From Candidatus Cryptobacteroides faecihippi (lineage in GTDB: Bacteria > Bacteroidota > Bacteroidia > Bacteroidales > UBA932), in assembly GCA_018066065.1 (NCBI GenBank), contig JAGHSC010000077.1:1-6611 (forward strand): 6,611 nt of DNA, in the 5' to 3' direction. A model generated the notes under the pieces. It searched no databases. It was not told the DNA's origin and saw only the letters and a list, made by a program, of their open reading frames with translations. Numbering within the stretch: position 1 is the first letter of the stretch; the number at the start of each line of letters is the position of its first letter. Of the stretch, positions 5,693-6,611 are shown one piece after another. The position numbers and the translations under genes were made by a program.

Positions 5693-6611
5693 ATGGCAGA
5701 GACTTCCACACCCATAGTGCGCATCGAGGCGGGCATCCCGATGGTGCGGGAATGGCAGCTTGCCTCGCCGGTCGACTTCGCCCTCGAGCAGGGTGAGCAC
5801 ATCGCCATCGTCGGCCGCAACGGTGCCGGAAAGACCAAGCTCATCGACATGATCATCGGAAGGCATCCTGTGAAGAAGGGTGTCATCGAATACAATTTCC
5901 CGTCACCGACCCGCAAGTATGTCAGCGAGAACGTCAAGTACCTGGCATTCAAGGACTGCTACGGCGGGGAGACGGACCAGAACTACTATCTCCAGCAGAG
6001 ATGGAATTCGTGGGATGTGGAGGATGAGAGGATCCTGATGTCCAGCGGGGAGCTCCGCAAGCACAGCCTCTCGAAGGTCCTCGACCTCGAGCCATGCCTC
6101 CTGATTCTCGACAATCCTTTCGTCGGCCTCGATGCCGGATCCAGGAAGGTACTGGAAGACCAGCTTCATTCAATCATCTCAGGCGGCAGGACCGGACTCA
6201 TCCTCGTGCTCTCACGCATGGATGAGATTCCTGACTACATGACCCATGTCGTGGAGGTGAAGGATGAAGTCGTGCTTCCGAAAGTGACTCTGGCTCAGTG
6301 GAATGAGTCCCACTCCGCGTGTGACTATTCAAAGGACGCGGTACTTCCGCCCGCAGCCGGGCAGGCTTCCACGGATGAGATCGTACGCCTGAACAAGGTC
6401 TCGATCCGCTACGGGGAGAGAACCATCCTGAAGGATCTCGACTGGGTCGTTCACAAGCGTGAGCATTGGTCGCTGATGGGACCGAACGGCTCGGGAAAGT
6501 CCACCCTTCTTGGAATCGTCTGTGCAGACAACCCTCAAAGCTATGCCCGCGACATTTCCCTTTTCGGCCGCGGCCGCGGGACAGGGGAGAGCATCTGGGA
6601 CATCAAGAAGC
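5693..6611 (+). CDS. modF: ModF-like protein with two ABC ATPase domains (3' end outside window)
   Basis: This is the first 306 residues of a soluble protein with tandem ABC domains and no membrane segments; the frame is still open at the window edge. Domain 1 has Walker A GRNGAGKT (41-48), a Q-loop region near 85-90, the signature MSSGELRK (116-123) and Walker B LLILDNPFVGLD (136-147). Domain 2 begins near 228, with Walker A GPNGSGKST (263-271) followed by LFGRGRGTGESIWDIKK (290-306). That last segment closely resembles the same region of E. coli ModF, the basis for the name. ModF-family proteins are usually linked to molybdate uptake loci, but their role is poorly established, and no other mod gene is seen here. 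In domain 1 the catalytic Glu after Walker B is Asn (LDNP instead of LDEP), and the stretch between Q-loop and signature is about 30 residues shorter than in E. coli ModF. The ATG at 5693 is 3 bp after the purT stop, suggesting one operon. A less specific ABC ATPase name would also be defensible. Confidence 0.85.
   Translation, partial: MAETSTPIVRIEAGIPMVREWQLASPVDFALEQGEHIAIVGRNGAGKTKLIDMIIGRHPVKKGVIEYNFPSPTRKYVSENVKYLAFKDCYGGETDQNYYLQQRWNSWDVEDERILMSSGELRKHSLSKVLDLEPCLLILDNPFVGLDAGSRKVLEDQLHSIISGGRTGLILVLSRMDEIPDYMTHVVEVKDEVVLPKVTLAQWNESHSACDYSKDAVLPPAAGQASTDEIVRLNKVSIRYGERTILKDLDWVVHKREHWSLMGPNGSGKSTLLGIVCADNPQSYARDISLFGRGRGTGESIWDIKK

Noticed and set aside
6561..6580. GC-rich palindromic run around CGGCCGCGGCCGCGG
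   Set aside because: It lies inside the coding sequence of the ModF-like protein and is accounted for by the conserved Gly-Arg-Gly-Arg-Gly segment.

Overview
The window looks like chromosomal DNA from a Bacteroidota bacterium, most likely a Bacteroidales member. The reasons are a large secreted GH106-type glycoside hydrolase, a short MltD-like lytic transglycosylase with a LysM-like tail, AT-rich gene starts without Shine-Dalgarno sequences, and two sequences matching the Bacteroidota -7 promoter box TAnnTTTG. Coding DNA prefers C- and G-ending codons, and the one divergent intergenic region is clearly AT-rich. The genus cannot be fixed from the sequence alone; a GC-richer gut or rumen lineage would fit.

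Layout from left to right: (1) positions 1-250 hold a degenerate tandem array of 61-62 bp units with internal dyads, non-coding and running off the left edge. (2) Positions 261-325 hold two hairpins, the outer one a good rho-independent terminator for the minus-strand gene that follows. (3) 344-3460, minus: a secreted 1038-residue GH106-family glycoside hydrolase (alpha-L-rhamnosidase family). (4) 3522-4399, minus: a lytic transglycosylase gene interrupted by an apparent one-base deletion near 3797. (5) 4400-4504: a 105 bp divergent promoter region with a 36 bp imperfect inverted repeat and one -7 box in each direction. (6) 4505-5689, plus: purT, formate-dependent GAR transformylase, complete and apparently intact. 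(7) From 5693 to the right edge, plus: a ModF-like protein with two ABC ATPase domains, cut off by the window after the start of its second domain.

The minus-strand pair (transglycosylase then hydrolase, 61 bp apart) could be co-transcribed from the promoter near 4440 and end at the terminator near 280, though the hydrolase also has its own AT-rich leader with a 12 bp palindrome. The plus-strand pair (purT, modF-like) is separated by only 3 bp and very likely forms an operon. The two pairs have no obvious shared pathway: cell-wall and glycan hydrolysis on one side, purine synthesis and a soluble ABC ATPase on the other.

No clearly new system is visible. The most unusual items are the dimeric hairpin-forming repeat array at the left edge, the dyad between the divergent promoters, the transglycosylase frameshift, and the altered first ATPase domain of the ModF-like protein (catalytic Glu replaced by Asn, and a short helical region).
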